DNA from: an uncultured Lachnospiraceae bacterium
GTDB lineage: Bacteria; Bacillota; Clostridia; Lachnospirales; Lachnospiraceae
Length of the DNA: 54,288 nucleotides
Direction: 5' to 3'
Assembly (NCBI GenBank): GCA_934437985.1
Contig: CAKSBI010000010.1
Location: 1-54,288 of the forward strand
The position numbers were made by a program, and so were the translations under genes. Within the stretch, counting starts at the first letter, position 1. Every line of letters starts with the position of its first letter. Below are positions 6,625 through 14,255 of the stretch, one piece after another. The notes under the pieces are model-generated. The model was not told the DNA's origin, did no database searches, and saw only the letters and a program-made list of their open reading frames with translations.

Positions 6625-9303
6625 TTATGATTTTTCTAAAGAATTTTTAATTTGTATTTCTTTTATTGGAATATTGGTTCCGTATTTAATACGTCTCCAA
6701 AGCTGGCATTTTACACATGCTAAAAGTTCAGGTGAAAAAGGTTCGTCATTTAATTCTGCAAGTGTAAGGTTTGTAATTTGTCTAAATACTTTTTTTATTG
6801 GTTCAAATTCTTTGCTTGTAGCGTTAAAATTTCTTGTATAAATACGACGGGCAATTTCTTTAGCTAATATGCGTCTATCGTAATCACATGTCTCTGAACA
6901 ATATCTAATCAAATTACATTCGGGATATGGCTTCAAATATTGCTTGCGTGAGCGCCAATATGTTGATAAATCTCGTATTCCTTCATCTGTAAGGGTGATA
7001 CTAATATTGTTTTCTAAACGATAATCAGGTGTAACAACTTCTTCTGGTTCATCTAATTTGTTGAAGAAAAGAAATGCTTCACCAGGTTTTAAGCGAGAAA
7101 GCCGTTGAACTTGAGAATCTGACATATTCATACTGTCAGCAATAATCTGTTTATCAACAGATTCAACTAATCTAAAAACAACTTTCATATCAGTTAAGCC
7201 AACTACATCAGTAGATACTTTTCGAGGAGATTGATCTGCAATTACTAAGCCAACACCATAAGAACGAATTTCAGCAAGCATTCTTTTTACTAAACCTTGT
7301 GCAATAGCACTTGGATTAGCATCTCCTTGACTGCCATTACCATCTGCATCCAGAAGAACATGAGCTTCTTCAAGGAGTATGACGTTTTTTAGACCACCTT
7401 CTCCAACATAATTTGAATTTACATATGCTAAAATAGAAAGAAGTAGCAGGGCAATGATAAGAGCTTTCTGATCACTGTTTTCAATTGCTGCAAGTTCTAT
7501 AATCGTTGGTTTTTGTAGTAAATCCTCAATAGGAATAGAGAAGTAGTTATCAAAAAGATTTACAAGGCTATTAAGTCTAACAACACCTGCTCGTCCAATA
7601 TTTTTTGCATCGCCAGTATATCCTATTTCATCGAATGTTTTTTGAAAGCATTTGATAAAATCTGAGATATTAAAATTTAATCCTTTATTGTCGGATGTAT
7701 ATGTATCTAACCATCTAAAATCAGAGTAGCAATTATTTATAGACTCCTCAAATATTTTATCTAATGGTGTTGACATGGAAACAGCAGCAGCAAAAGCTGT
7801 TTTTAATGTTGATTTATATGTTTCCAACTTTACGTTCTTTGGAGGAACGAAAGGATTGAATACAAATGGAGAAATAAAGTTTTTTCCAGGTGTAAATACT
7901 TGTAAATCAGGAATACTTTGTACTAATGCTCGATATTCATTTTTAGCAGGTTCAATGACCAAAAAAGGAATATGGTGTTCTTTCCATAATCTATCCAATA
8001 ATCCAACAGAGAAAGTAGTCTTACCTGATCCAGGAGTACCTACTACAAGCATATGTTTCGCCAGGTCTTTGAGTGTTATTCCAATGCTATCTTTGTTACC
8101 AGAAGATTTTAATAAACCTATTTCAATATCACCTGCATTTATTAAATTGTTTGAATAAGTTTTACTGGAACTTTCTGTATCATTTATTGGTAAGCCGGCA
8201 GAAACTCTTTGCGTTCCGATAGGCAGTCTGAAAAATTCAGTTGCTTCTTCAGCAGTAATAATGTATGGTAAACGATAAAAATTGTTAAATCCAGTATTGT
8301 AAGACCAAATTTGAGAATTCCTGTCTGACTGTAATAAAAGTTCGCTTGTTATCCATGGCAGAGGAATAAAATTATTTCTGTCAGAAACTTCTGTATTGGA
8401 TAAATCTATAATTTTTAATGAGGGTGCCTTACTGGTATCAAAAGTAAGATGCCCATAAATTTTAGATGTGATATCTTCAACAGAACGTGCATTTCCATAA
8501 ATTAAGATGCCATAATTGAATAGAGCATTATTTTTATTCGCCTGATAATATTTATATACTGATGAAACTGTTTCAGCAGCAGTTATACTAACGCTTCCTA
8601 TACCCTGGGTCATTACGCCTTTACTCAGCGTATCAAGTATCTGAGCCATTTGAGTAATAGCCCCGTTTTCTTCTAAGGTAAAGTGAGTTGGGGTTAATTG
8701 AAAAGAAACGGCACAATGAGGGTGCTCAATTAAACTATTAACAATAGAACCCAGGTTATGCGCACCAGCTTCTAATTTATCAAAAGAATAGCTGGCAGGA
8801 AGCATTTCGTTTTGCATGACATCAAGATGTTCATCCTTCACTAATGCATGAACAGCAGAAGTTTCAATTTGCTCTGTTGCATTTTCTAAAGTAGTAATGG
8901 ATGTTCTTTGTGTACCATATTTATGAAGTTTTAGTGCAGCTTCGCATGATGAAAGAACTCGATCTACCATTTCGTTGCTACTATTTTCAGAATTGTTTAT
9001 AGCTCGTGAAATAATAAAAATACGAATTTTGGCTTTGTATGGTTGGTTGATAACAGGTTCAGTCATCCATAATAATTCCAAGGAGATTTCTGCTGAATTA
9101 TTTGTTGCAGAAAAACTTTTATAACTTTGGTATATTTCTGAAATCAAGTTGCCTAATCCGAGCTTGATTTCATTTTCAATATCATCTATTGGTGCATAGT
9201 CATCTTTTAAAATTGATATTTTGGGTATAGATGTAACTTCCAAGGCAGAAGCACTAATAAATTCACCATTATTTGTTTCAAGTAATTTGATATAGCTTTC
9301 CAT
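6625..9303 (-). CDS. HerA-like (DUF87) P-loop ATPase
   Basis: An 892-residue protein. The first roughly 390 residues are of no family I recognise. The ATPase core follows: Walker A GTPGSGKTT near residues 418-426, with a LVIEPAKNEY stretch typical of HerA/VirB4-like enzymes shortly after. A Walker B with catalytic glutamates (VILLEEAHVLL) lies near 638-648, then ADQSPRKV and a KPGEAFLFF strand. The C-terminal 100 residues hold Cys clusters (CNLIRYCSETC and CVKC) that may bind zinc. HerA-family proteins are hexameric DNA translocases or motors, in bacteria often paired with nucleases in defence systems. No nuclease is adjacent here; its neighbour is instead a metallopeptidase-like protein, 19 bp downstream. 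The preceding yidD-like gene is 15 bp upstream. Confidence 0.88.
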   Translation of the reverse strand: MESYIKLLETNNGEFISASALEVTSIPKISILKDDYAPIDDIENEIKLGLGNLISEIYQSYKSFSATNNSAEISLELLWMTEPVINQPYKAKIRIFIISRAINNSENSSNEMVDRVLSSCEAALKLHKYGTQRTSITTLENATEQIETSAVHALVKDEHLDVMQNEMLPASYSFDKLEAGAHNLGSIVNSLIEHPHCAVSFQLTPTHFTLEENGAITQMAQILDTLSKGVMTQGIGSVSITAAETVSSVYKYYQANKNNALFNYGILIYGNARSVEDITSKIYGHLTFDTSKAPSLKIIDLSNTEVSDRNNFIPLPWITSELLLQSDRNSQIWSYNTGFNNFYRLPYIITAEEATEFFRLPIGTQRVSAGLPINDTESSSKTYSNNLINAGDIEIGLLKSSGNKDSIGITLKDLAKHMLVVGTPGSGKTTFSVGLLDRLWKEHHIPFLVIEPAKNEYRALVQSIPDLQVFTPGKNFISPFVFNPFVPPKNVKLETYKSTLKTAFAAAVSMSTPLDKIFEESINNCYSDFRWLDTYTSDNKGLNFNISDFIKCFQKTFDEIGYTGDAKNIGRAGVVRLNSLVNLFDNYFSIPIEDLLQKPTIIELAAIENSDQKALIIALLLLSILAYVNSNYVGEGGLKNVILLEEAHVLLDADGNGSQGDANPSAIAQGLVKRMLAEIRSYGVGLVIADQSPRKVSTDVVGLTDMKVVFRLVESVDKQIIADSMNMSDSQVQRLSRLKPGEAFLFFNKLDEPEEVVTPDYRLENNISITLTDEGIRDLSTYWRSRKQYLKPYPECNLIRYCSETCDYDRRILAKEIARRIYTRNFNATSKEFEPIKKVFRQITNLTLAELNDEPFSPELLACVKCQLWRRIKYGTNIPIKEIQIKNSLEKS

Positions 9304-9318
9304 AAGTACCTCCTTGTA

Positions 9319-9786
9319 TTAAGGGTAGTCAATGCCGCCGGGAGGACCGCATCGCAATAGCCGTTTTACAGCTTTAATGCTTCCAAATATCAGACCATAT
9401 TTTTTTAGTGCTAAAATTGCATATTCCGAACAGCTTGGAGTGTAGCAACAGCGTAATCTGGTTTCTGATTTAGCATATCGCTGATAAATTCTAATAAACC
9501 ATATAAAAATATATTTTAAGGTCAACAATAGTACCAGAAGCTGAATTTTCCAGTAAATTGATATAAAAATTGCCAGTTGACCATTTTGTTCTATGTTATA
9601 TATTCCTCGATGAATAAGAACTAATGTAATAAGCCAAGATATAAGTAAGGTTAAAAAGATAGTTGATATCGTTATAATCACCGCTTTTCCGAAATGAATT
9701 TCCGGACGATATAACTTGTTTTCAGGTGCGGTTAATTTGTTAGTCTTTGGATCATTTATATAATGGGGGATTTTTTTCTCGCTCAT
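9319..9786 (-). CDS. yidD: YidD-domain protein with an N-terminal membrane extension
   Basis: The last 55 residues match YidD, the membrane-protein insertion efficiency factor (CCYTPSCSEYAILALKKYG, then RLLRCGPPGGIDYP). Free-standing YidD is about 70-85 residues. Here about 95 residues precede it, with two hydrophobic segments (roughly 32-54 and 68-92), so the domain is membrane-tethered. Known YidD assists YidC-dependent insertion. In this cassette it may serve insertion of the cassette's own membrane proteins or a different task. The gene starts just downstream of an intrinsic terminator (9797-9838) and has a GGAG ribosome binding site. Confidence 0.82.
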   Translation of the reverse strand: MSEKKIPHYINDPKTNKLTAPENKLYRPEIHFGKAVIITISTIFLTLLISWLITLVLIHRGIYNIEQNGQLAIFISIYWKIQLLVLLLTLKYIFIWFIRIYQRYAKSETRLRCCYTPSCSEYAILALKKYGLIFGSIKAVKRLLRCGPPGGIDYP

Positions 9787-9796
9787 TGATTTCTCC

Positions 9797-9838
9797 TAAA
9801 AAAAGCGGTCTCTGTTTGCCACAAAACAGAGACCGCTT
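9797..9838 (-). terminator. Intrinsic terminator inside the cassette
   Basis: A perfect 14-bp stem (AAGCGGTCTCTGTT at 9803-9816 with its complement at 9825-9838) is followed on the minus strand by a run of six to seven T. It should split the cassette into a regulatory/paralogue part upstream and a yidD-ATPase-protease-SPFH part downstream, or act as a read-through attenuator. Confidence 0.8.
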
Positions 9839-9881
9839 GCTGCTATTTGTGCGCCAGCAAAACAGGCTCGGTGCAGCGCAA

Positions 9882-10496
9882 TTACATTTTCTTTTCTCTC
9901 AGCTTCTGCTTCATAGCCTGGATGATATCTTCGGAATTGGATACGCCGTCCATGGAAACAAAAATCTTATCCCCAGGAACAACCATCTTAAACTTGTTGG
10001 TTTCAACTTCGAACTTGTCGTCTCCAAGGCGATGTGCAGTTTCGGTTTCAGAACTGGTAGAGAAGGATGTGACATCTTTGTAGAAGAACTCATCGGTACT
10101 TTCGCTCTTTTTATCCTCATCCATGTTGAAAGTATATCTGTAAATATAAATCTGAGTAGAACTAAAGAACAGCCATGCTACCTGATAAGAAGAACTAACC
10201 CAGTTACCATTTGCACGTTTTTTTGCAAAAGCATTCTTGAATACATAACCTTCGAATACTGCTGGTGGAATTTCACTTACTTCATCCTCGTCCAGTCCGA
10301 TTTTACTTAATGCTTTCTGACGCAGATTCAGGGAGTCACGCTTTTTGATGACCATAGAAGAGTATTCGTCATCAGACATATTTTGGGAAAGGCAACCTTC
10401 ATCTTTACAAAAGTATTCAATTACCTTCACCTGTTCTGCTGTTTTGCCTTTGCAATACTGTTTTAACAGTTCCACATTGTTGGTTTGATTTGCCAT
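9882..10496 (-). CDS. Unknown protein, soluble paralogue (copy A)
   Basis: A 204-residue soluble protein. A short N-terminal region has spaced cysteines (EYFCKDEGC). The C-terminal 120 residues look like alternating beta strands capped by a final helix (SEDIIQAMKQKLREKK), which resembles a PH/GRAM-like fold, but I assert no family. It is paralogous to the next gene upstream (10536-11216), sharing nearly all of its last 160 residues, and differs by lacking the membrane anchor. Its coding end lies 44 bp before the terminator at 9797-9838. Confidence 0.75.
   Translation of the reverse strand: MANQTNNVELLKQYCKGKTAEQVKVIEYFCKDEGCLSQNMSDDEYSSMVIKKRDSLNLRQKALSKIGLDEDEVSEIPPAVFEGYVFKNAFAKKRANGNWVSSSYQVAWLFFSSTQIYIYRYTFNMDEDKKSESTDEFFYKDVTSFSTSSETETAHRLGDDKFEVETNKFKMVVPGDKIFVSMDGVSNSEDIIQAMKQKLREKKM
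10132..10227 (-). repeat. 96-nt block identical between the two paralogues (copy A)
   Basis: Bases 10132-10227 and 10786-10881 are identical throughout, at an offset of 654, whereas flanking parts of the two genes differ at many third positions. This fits recent gene conversion between the paralogues. Confidence 0.85.
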
Positions 10497-10535
10497 TTTT
10501 ATCTCCTTCCTTTTTCATAGCATGGGCTATGTTAA

Positions 10536-11216
10536 TTACATTTTCTTTTCTCTCAGTTTCTGTTTCATAGCCTGAATGATATCTTCGGAATTAGATACTC
10601 CATCCATAGAAACGAAAATCTGATCCCCAGGAACAACCATTTTAAATTTGTTAGATTCGACTTCAAATTTCTTGTCGCCAATGCCATGTGCTTGTTCAGA
10701 TTCGGAACTGGTGGAGAAGGAAGTAACATCTTTGTAGAAGAACTCATCAGTGCTTTCTGTCTTTTTGTCCTCATCCATGTTGAAGGTATATCTGTAAATA
10801 TAAATCTGAGTAGAACTAAAGAACAGCCATGCTACCTGATAAGAAGAACTAACCCAGTTACCATTTGCACGTTTTTTTGCATATGCGTTTTTATACACGA
10901 AACCTTCAAATGAAGCGGGTGGAATTTCACTTACTTCATCTTCATCTAATCCAATTTTGTTCAGAGCTTTCTGACGAAGATTCAGAGAATCACGTTTCGC
11001 TCTTACCATGGAAAGATATTCTTCGTCATCCATTGTTTTGGTCATACAACCTTCTTTGCAGAAATATTCAATAACTTTCTGCTGCTCAGGTGTTTTCCCC
11101 TGGCAAACAGCTCTAACAGCTTTTGCGTTTGGAGAATTATAGACCTTTGCGTAATACAGAATTGCAGCAACAATCACAATAAATAATAAAAATCCCATTT
11201 GCTTTATCCTCCTCAT
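10536..11216 (-). CDS. Unknown protein, membrane-anchored paralogue (copy B)
   Basis: A 226-residue protein with an N-terminal membrane segment (about residues 6-24, GFLLFIVIVAAILYYA). The same cysteine motif (EYFCKEGC) and PH/GRAM-like beta-rich C-terminal half as copy A follow. It lies 39 bp upstream of copy A in the same transcript, so the cassette makes an anchored and a soluble form of one fold. One helix-rich stretch (RDSLNLRQKAL, then KIGLDEDEVSEIPP) is almost identical in both. Function is unknown. Confidence 0.75.
   Translation of the reverse strand: MRRIKQMGFLLFIVIVAAILYYAKVYNSPNAKAVRAVCQGKTPEQQKVIEYFCKEGCMTKTMDDEEYLSMVRAKRDSLNLRQKALNKIGLDEDEVSEIPPASFEGFVYKNAYAKKRANGNWVSSSYQVAWLFFSSTQIYIYRYTFNMDEDKKTESTDEFFYKDVTSFSTSSESEQAHGIGDKKFEVESNKFKMVVPGDQIFVSMDGVSNSEDIIQAMKQKLREKKM
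10786..10881 (-). repeat. 96-nt block identical between the two paralogues (copy B)
   Basis: Partner of the identical block at 10132-10227. It encodes the conserved stretch from the RANGNWVSSSYQVAWLFF region to IYIYRYT. Confidence 0.85.
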
Positions 11217-11236
11217 GATTAAATAATGGGTTATGT

Positions 11237-11268
11237 ATCGTAATACGTTTGTGGCAACGTATTATGAT
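11237..11268. terminator. Hairpin between the TPR gene and the paralogue pair
   Basis: A 13-bp near-perfect stem (ATCGTAATACGTT against AACGTATTATGAT) with a 6-nt loop. No clear T-run follows on the minus strand, so it may be an attenuator or RNA-stability element instead of a full terminator. Confidence 0.4.
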
Positions 11269-11274
11269 TTTAAA

Positions 11275-11868
11275 TTAGATACAATCTGGACGGGCAACAT
11301 TGAGGATTGTGTAGAGTTGCTCAATGTCAAAGTCCGATAAACCGGCTTCATTAGCCATTTGAAGTGCATCCACATAATTAGGTGACGTGCGGAAATGCTT
11401 TCTTTCAAAATAGTCGTATTTTATATAAGCCATAAAATAGTAGTAAATTCCTTTTGGCTCAATCATAAGTGCTGCATTTAGGTATTCCAAAATTTTGTCA
11501 ATGGTAGGTCTTTGATTAAGGAATGCCTTTTTCCCATTAAGTAAACAAATAGCAGCGTAAAAATAAATTTCTGAATCATCGAAATTATCTTCAATTGCCT
11601 TTTCAAATGCTTCCAAGGCTTTATCATACATTTTTAATTTTAAATAACACATAGCAATGGATTTATTCAGCTCTGTGTTGTCTGGATTTTCTGTAAGTGC
11701 TTTTCGATAGGCACCAGCGTATTTATTAACTTCCGGCATTGGCATTGAATACACACTATTAAATGTAGAAATGACAATAGGTTTATGACACCAATCGCAT
11801 TCTTTTTGAGCGGTTGATACCCTTGCCCCACAACCAGGGCAATTGAGTTCTACAACTTGGTGACTCAT
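11275..11868 (-). CDS. Zinc-ribbon and TPR protein
   Basis: A 197-residue protein. Residues 10-31 form a double CxxC zinc ribbon (CPGCGARV then CDWCHKP). Residues about 48-165 contain tetratricopeptide-like helix pairs (AYRKALTENPDNTELNKSIA, YDKALEAFEKAIEDNFDD). Such proteins are adaptors. Zinc ribbons recur in this cassette (also in the giant acidic protein), so it may be a binding partner. Its ATG overlaps the stop of the upstream XRE gene by one base (TAATG), so the two are translationally coupled. Confidence 0.8.
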   Translation of the reverse strand: MSHQVVELNCPGCGARVSTAQKECDWCHKPIVISTFNSVYSMPMPEVNKYAGAYRKALTENPDNTELNKSIAMCYLKLKMYDKALEAFEKAIEDNFDDSEIYFYAAICLLNGKKAFLNQRPTIDKILEYLNAALMIEPKGIYYYFMAYIKYDYFERKHFRTSPNYVDALQMANEAGLSDFDIEQLYTILNVARPDCI

Positions 11869-12188
11869 TATTTGTCCTCCTTTCGACGATCAACATTCAG
11901 TATATTTTTCAGTTCGACAGGGAATGCCCCTGACATTTCCAGCATTGTTTCTGTTTTTTCATTATATCCAAATACCAATAATAGCGAGAGAAATGTATTC
12001 CAAGACATTTTACGCTTATTGGTTTCAATAGCTGAATAAGTTTGCCTTGAAATGCCAACAATATTACTAAGTTCATCCTGCGATAAACCTATTTTGGCAC
12101 GAAGCACAGGTAGCTCTTCAGTCAGAATTGATATAAGATGATCTTTATCAACATCAAGAATTTCTGTAATTGTGCTGTAATTTCCCAC
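11868..12188 (-). CDS. XRE-family HTH regulator, first gene of the cassette
   Basis: A 106-residue protein with a GTG start behind GGGAGG. The helix-turn-helix lies at about residues 33-60 (LRAKIGLSQDELSNIVGISR, then QTYSAIETNKR), with a short helical tail. It is the first gene of the minus-strand cassette and probably autoregulatory. A 21-bp palindrome at 12218-12238, 30 bp upstream, is a candidate operator. Translational coupling to the TPR gene suggests the repressor level tracks cassette output. Confidence 0.85.
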   Translation of the reverse strand: MGNYSTITEILDVDKDHLISILTEELPVLRAKIGLSQDELSNIVGISRQTYSAIETNKRKMSWNTFLSLLLVFGYNEKTETMLEMSGAFPVELKNILNVDRRKEDK

Positions 12189-12217
12189 AGTTGACCTCCC
12201 TTTCTTCGTAATTTTTT

Positions 12218-12238
12218 CGTAGAGTATCTTACTCTACG
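12218..12238. promoter_or_regulatory. 21-bp palindrome (9-3-9), left copy
   Basis: Arms CGTAGAGTA and TACTCTACG surround TCT. On the minus strand the centre reads TAAGAT, which with TTGGGC 17 bp upstream could serve as -10 and -35 for the XRE gene at 12188. The exact reverse complement occurs at 13605-13625, on the other side of the integrase. It could be an operator or a recombinase site. Confidence 0.65.
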
Positions 12239-12240
12239 GA

Positions 12241-12285
12241 AAAACACCGCCCAAACCACGAAAATAGTGGTTATTTGGGCGGTGC
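12241..12285 (-). terminator. Intrinsic terminator of the integrase gene
   Basis: A stem CACCGCCCAAA against TTTGGGCGGTG with an inner CCAC/GTGG pair, followed on the minus strand by TTTTT. It begins 7 bp after the integrase stop codon. Confidence 0.8.
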
Positions 12286-12292
12286 TGACGAT

Positions 12293-13426
12293 TTAATTGA
12301 CGGTGAATAATGCTGATAACTTTTCCATATTGTTTTTTTTCATTTCAAGTGTAGGATGAACATAGCGATTCATTGTAATATTGACAGTTGCATGACCGAG
12401 TATTTCACTTAAACTCTTAACGTCAAATCCTAATTCAACGCATCTGGTTGCAAATGTATGACGGAGTGCATGAAAATTTGCCGATTCTATCTCGCTTTTT
12501 TTCAAAGCGGTCTTGAATCTATTCTGCATAGTTCTCGGTTCAATAAAATGTGTTTCACTATTTGTCAATAAAAATCCCTTTCTTGAAGTCTGATGATCGT
12601 TAAGTATTTTGAGTATCGGATCTGGAATAGGAATTGTTCGGATAGAACAGGCACTCTTCGGAGTAGTTAATACAATTCTGGTTTTCTTTTCCGAACAGGA
12701 TTTATCTTGGATTCTTTGCAAAGTTTGGTGAACATACAAGGTTTGTTCGGAAAATGAAATATCTTCCCAGTGTAAGGCACATATTTCACCTACACGCAAC
12801 CCTGTAAATAAGCAAACTAAAATACCAATATTGTAAGGATTCTTTTCAGAATTTAAATATGAACACAGGCGTTCCTGCTCTGTGCTGCTTAATATCCTCA
12901 TTGATGTGGAAACTTGTTTAATCTGCACAGATGTTCCATCACATGGAACGAAATTTCCTTTTCGTACTGCAAACTTTAGAATATTGCGAATAACAGATAG
13001 AGTGTCCATTACAGTTTTAGAAGATAGTCCGGATTTGTTCTTTCCACCACAGAGCAAAAGATTATTACACTGACATTCGATAAAGTCATGTGTGATATGG
13101 GATAAAGGTATATCTCCATATATGGGTAGAATATAGGATTGAAGTAAATTGCGGTACTTATTCACAGTTGATTCTTTGACTTGTGGAATAGTGCTGTTAA
13201 GCCATTCGGAAGCAATTACGGAGAAACAAGTAATGTTCGTAGTTGGCGGGATGATTTGCTGTGAGTGTGAAGCAAATGCTTTGCGAAGTTTTTCCTTGGC
13301 ATCATGGTAAGTTTTTGCATATACATACCCATATTGAGTTTTTCCCGATGGGGATTTAGATTTAACATATCGTCCTTCCCATCTGCCGTCTTTTCTTTTG
13401 TAAATATTTTCACCTTTTCTTGACAT
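12293..13426 (-). CDS. int: Tyrosine recombinase/integrase of the island
   Basis: A 377-residue site-specific recombinase from the ATG of MSRKGENIYKRKDGRW, chosen because AGGAGGG lies 8 nt upstream. A longer frame from a TTG near 13555 lacks such a site. The N-terminus resembles the arm-type DNA-binding domain of Tn916-like integrases, followed by a SAM-like core-binding domain. The catalytic residues are visible: Arg in TGLRVGEICALHW, Lys in TTPKSACSIRT, HxxR in HALRHTFATR, His in LGHATVN and Tyr in MNRYVHP. It transcribes toward the cassette but has its own terminator. It probably moved the accessory region. Excisionase not found. Confidence 0.92.
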   Translation of the reverse strand: MSRKGENIYKRKDGRWEGRYVKSKSPSGKTQYGYVYAKTYHDAKEKLRKAFASHSQQIIPPTTNITCFSVIASEWLNSTIPQVKESTVNKYRNLLQSYILPIYGDIPLSHITHDFIECQCNNLLLCGGKNKSGLSSKTVMDTLSVIRNILKFAVRKGNFVPCDGTSVQIKQVSTSMRILSSTEQERLCSYLNSEKNPYNIGILVCLFTGLRVGEICALHWEDISFSEQTLYVHQTLQRIQDKSCSEKKTRIVLTTPKSACSIRTIPIPDPILKILNDHQTSRKGFLLTNSETHFIEPRTMQNRFKTALKKSEIESANFHALRHTFATRCVELGFDVKSLSEILGHATVNITMNRYVHPTLEMKKNNMEKLSALFTVN

Positions 13427-13604
13427 TGAATATATCCCTCCTTCTGGTATGACTATAATTTTGACGGCAAATGGCAAATAGCGATGGTGAATTGCGGCTT
13501 TTTTTGAGAAAAGAACACTTTTTTTCTCTGAATACGTTGACAAATGGTATAGCAAGTTGTAAGATTATTTTACAAAGCAAAGAAAATATGACTAAAATGT
13601 GGTT

Positions 13605-13625
13605 CGTAGAGTAAGATACTCTACG
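13605..13625. promoter_or_regulatory. 21-bp palindrome (9-3-9), right copy
   Basis: The same palindrome as at 12218-12238 in opposite orientation (arms identical, centre AGA in place of TCT). It lies about 180 bp upstream of the integrase start and about 185 bp upstream of the right-hand XRE gene. Confidence 0.65.
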
Positions 13626-13640
13626 AATTTTTTTATTTAC

Positions 13641-13685
13641 AAAACCTTCAGATGGGGCTAAAAAACCTGTTTGAAGGTTTTTTTC
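13641..13685 (+). terminator. Intrinsic terminator with no coding gene in front of it
   Basis: A stem AAAACCTTCA (13641-13650) against TGAAGGTTTT (13672-13681) with a T-run after it on the plus strand. No plus-strand gene precedes it, so it may end a short leader or small RNA starting near the palindrome at 13605-13625. Confidence 0.5.
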
Positions 13686-13735
13686 TTTGTATTATTCAAT
13701 GCAATTTGCCTATAAAATTATAGCAGATTGCACTT

Positions 13736-13756
13736 ATAAATGCAATGTGCATTTAT
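13736..13756. promoter_or_regulatory. Second-type 9-3-9 palindrome, candidate XRE operator
   Basis: Arms ATAAATGCA and TGCATTTAT surround ATG, directly upstream of the -35 region of the XRE gene at 13809. The geometry is the same as the palindromes at 12218 and 13605, but the sequence differs. Confidence 0.55.
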
Positions 13757-13762
13757 GGTTGG

Positions 13763-13791
13763 TTGTTGCAAAAATGAGCATACTTTATAAT
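13763..13791 (+). promoter_or_regulatory. Sigma-A-type promoter of the right-hand XRE gene
   Basis: TTGTTG, 17 bp, TATAAT, ending 17 bp before the gene. Only the -35 is imperfect. Confidence 0.6.
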
Positions 13792-13808
13792 AAAAACAGA
13801 ATAAAAGC

Positions 13809-14189
13809 ATGGAGGTGATTGAACTGCAACCGGAAATTGATTATGTAAAAATCGGTCAACGAATTAAGTCTGCACGGTTAGAGCATGGATATAGTCAAGC
13901 GGATTTAGGGGCGTTGGTTGGTTGCTCAAACAATCATATGAGCCATGTTGAGGTAGGACAAACAAAAGTTTCTTTGCCGATGCTTTTGAAACTGGCGTAT
14001 GTTTTGGACAAGAATTTTGATTATTTCCTATTAGATACGCCGTATGCAAAATGTGAAAGTATTATAAATTCGGAAATTGCCACCAAATTAAATCAATGTA
14101 GTGCAACCACATTGATAACAGTGAGCAGCATACTGGATGCACTAATAGAACAGCAAGATATGTTGCTGGCAGAGGAACAGAAAGATTAA
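13809..14189 (+). CDS. XRE-family HTH regulator
   Basis: A 126-residue repressor-like protein. The HTH lies at about residues 18-50 (RLEHGYSQADLGALVGCSNN, then HMSHVEVGQTKVS), followed by a helical C-terminal part. The ATG at 13809 overlaps a GGAGGTG stretch, so initiation at the in-frame CTG 15 bases downstream is also possible. It is oriented away from the integrase and has its own promoter, operator-like palindrome and terminator, so it is an independent unit. It resembles regulators common on conjugative elements of gut Clostridia. Confidence 0.85.
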   Translation: MEVIELQPEIDYVKIGQRIKSARLEHGYSQADLGALVGCSNNHMSHVEVGQTKVSLPMLLKLAYVLDKNFDYFLLDTPYAKCESIINSEIATKLNQCSATTLITVSSILDALIEQQDMLLAEEQKD

Positions 14190-14211
14190 CACAGCACACA
14201 GAAATATAAGG

Positions 14212-14255
14212 AAAAGCCCACATAGCCGGTAAAATAACCGGTTGTGTGGGCTTTT
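14212..14255 (+). terminator. Intrinsic terminator of the XRE gene
   Basis: AAAAGCCCACA pairs with TGTGGGCTTTT and an inner GCCGGT/ACCGGT stem closes the loop. It lies 22 bp after the stop codon. Confidence 0.85.

Larger units (their letters stand above)
13427..13808. other. Regulatory intergenic region between integrase and XRE gene
   Basis: This 380-bp stretch holds no gene. It contains the integrase ribosome binding site, one 21-bp palindrome, an orphan terminator, a second 9-3-9 palindrome and a plus-strand promoter. Confidence 0.6.

Noticed and set aside
6049..6630. Plus-strand Ser/Ile-rich frame of 193 codons
   Set aside because: It is the antisense image of the 23-residue acidic repeats; the periodic composition keeps both strands open. 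No ribosome binding site.
13427..13555. 43-residue N-terminal extension of the integrase from a TTG
   Set aside because: The internal ATG has an excellent AGGAGGG site and matches where the family begins.
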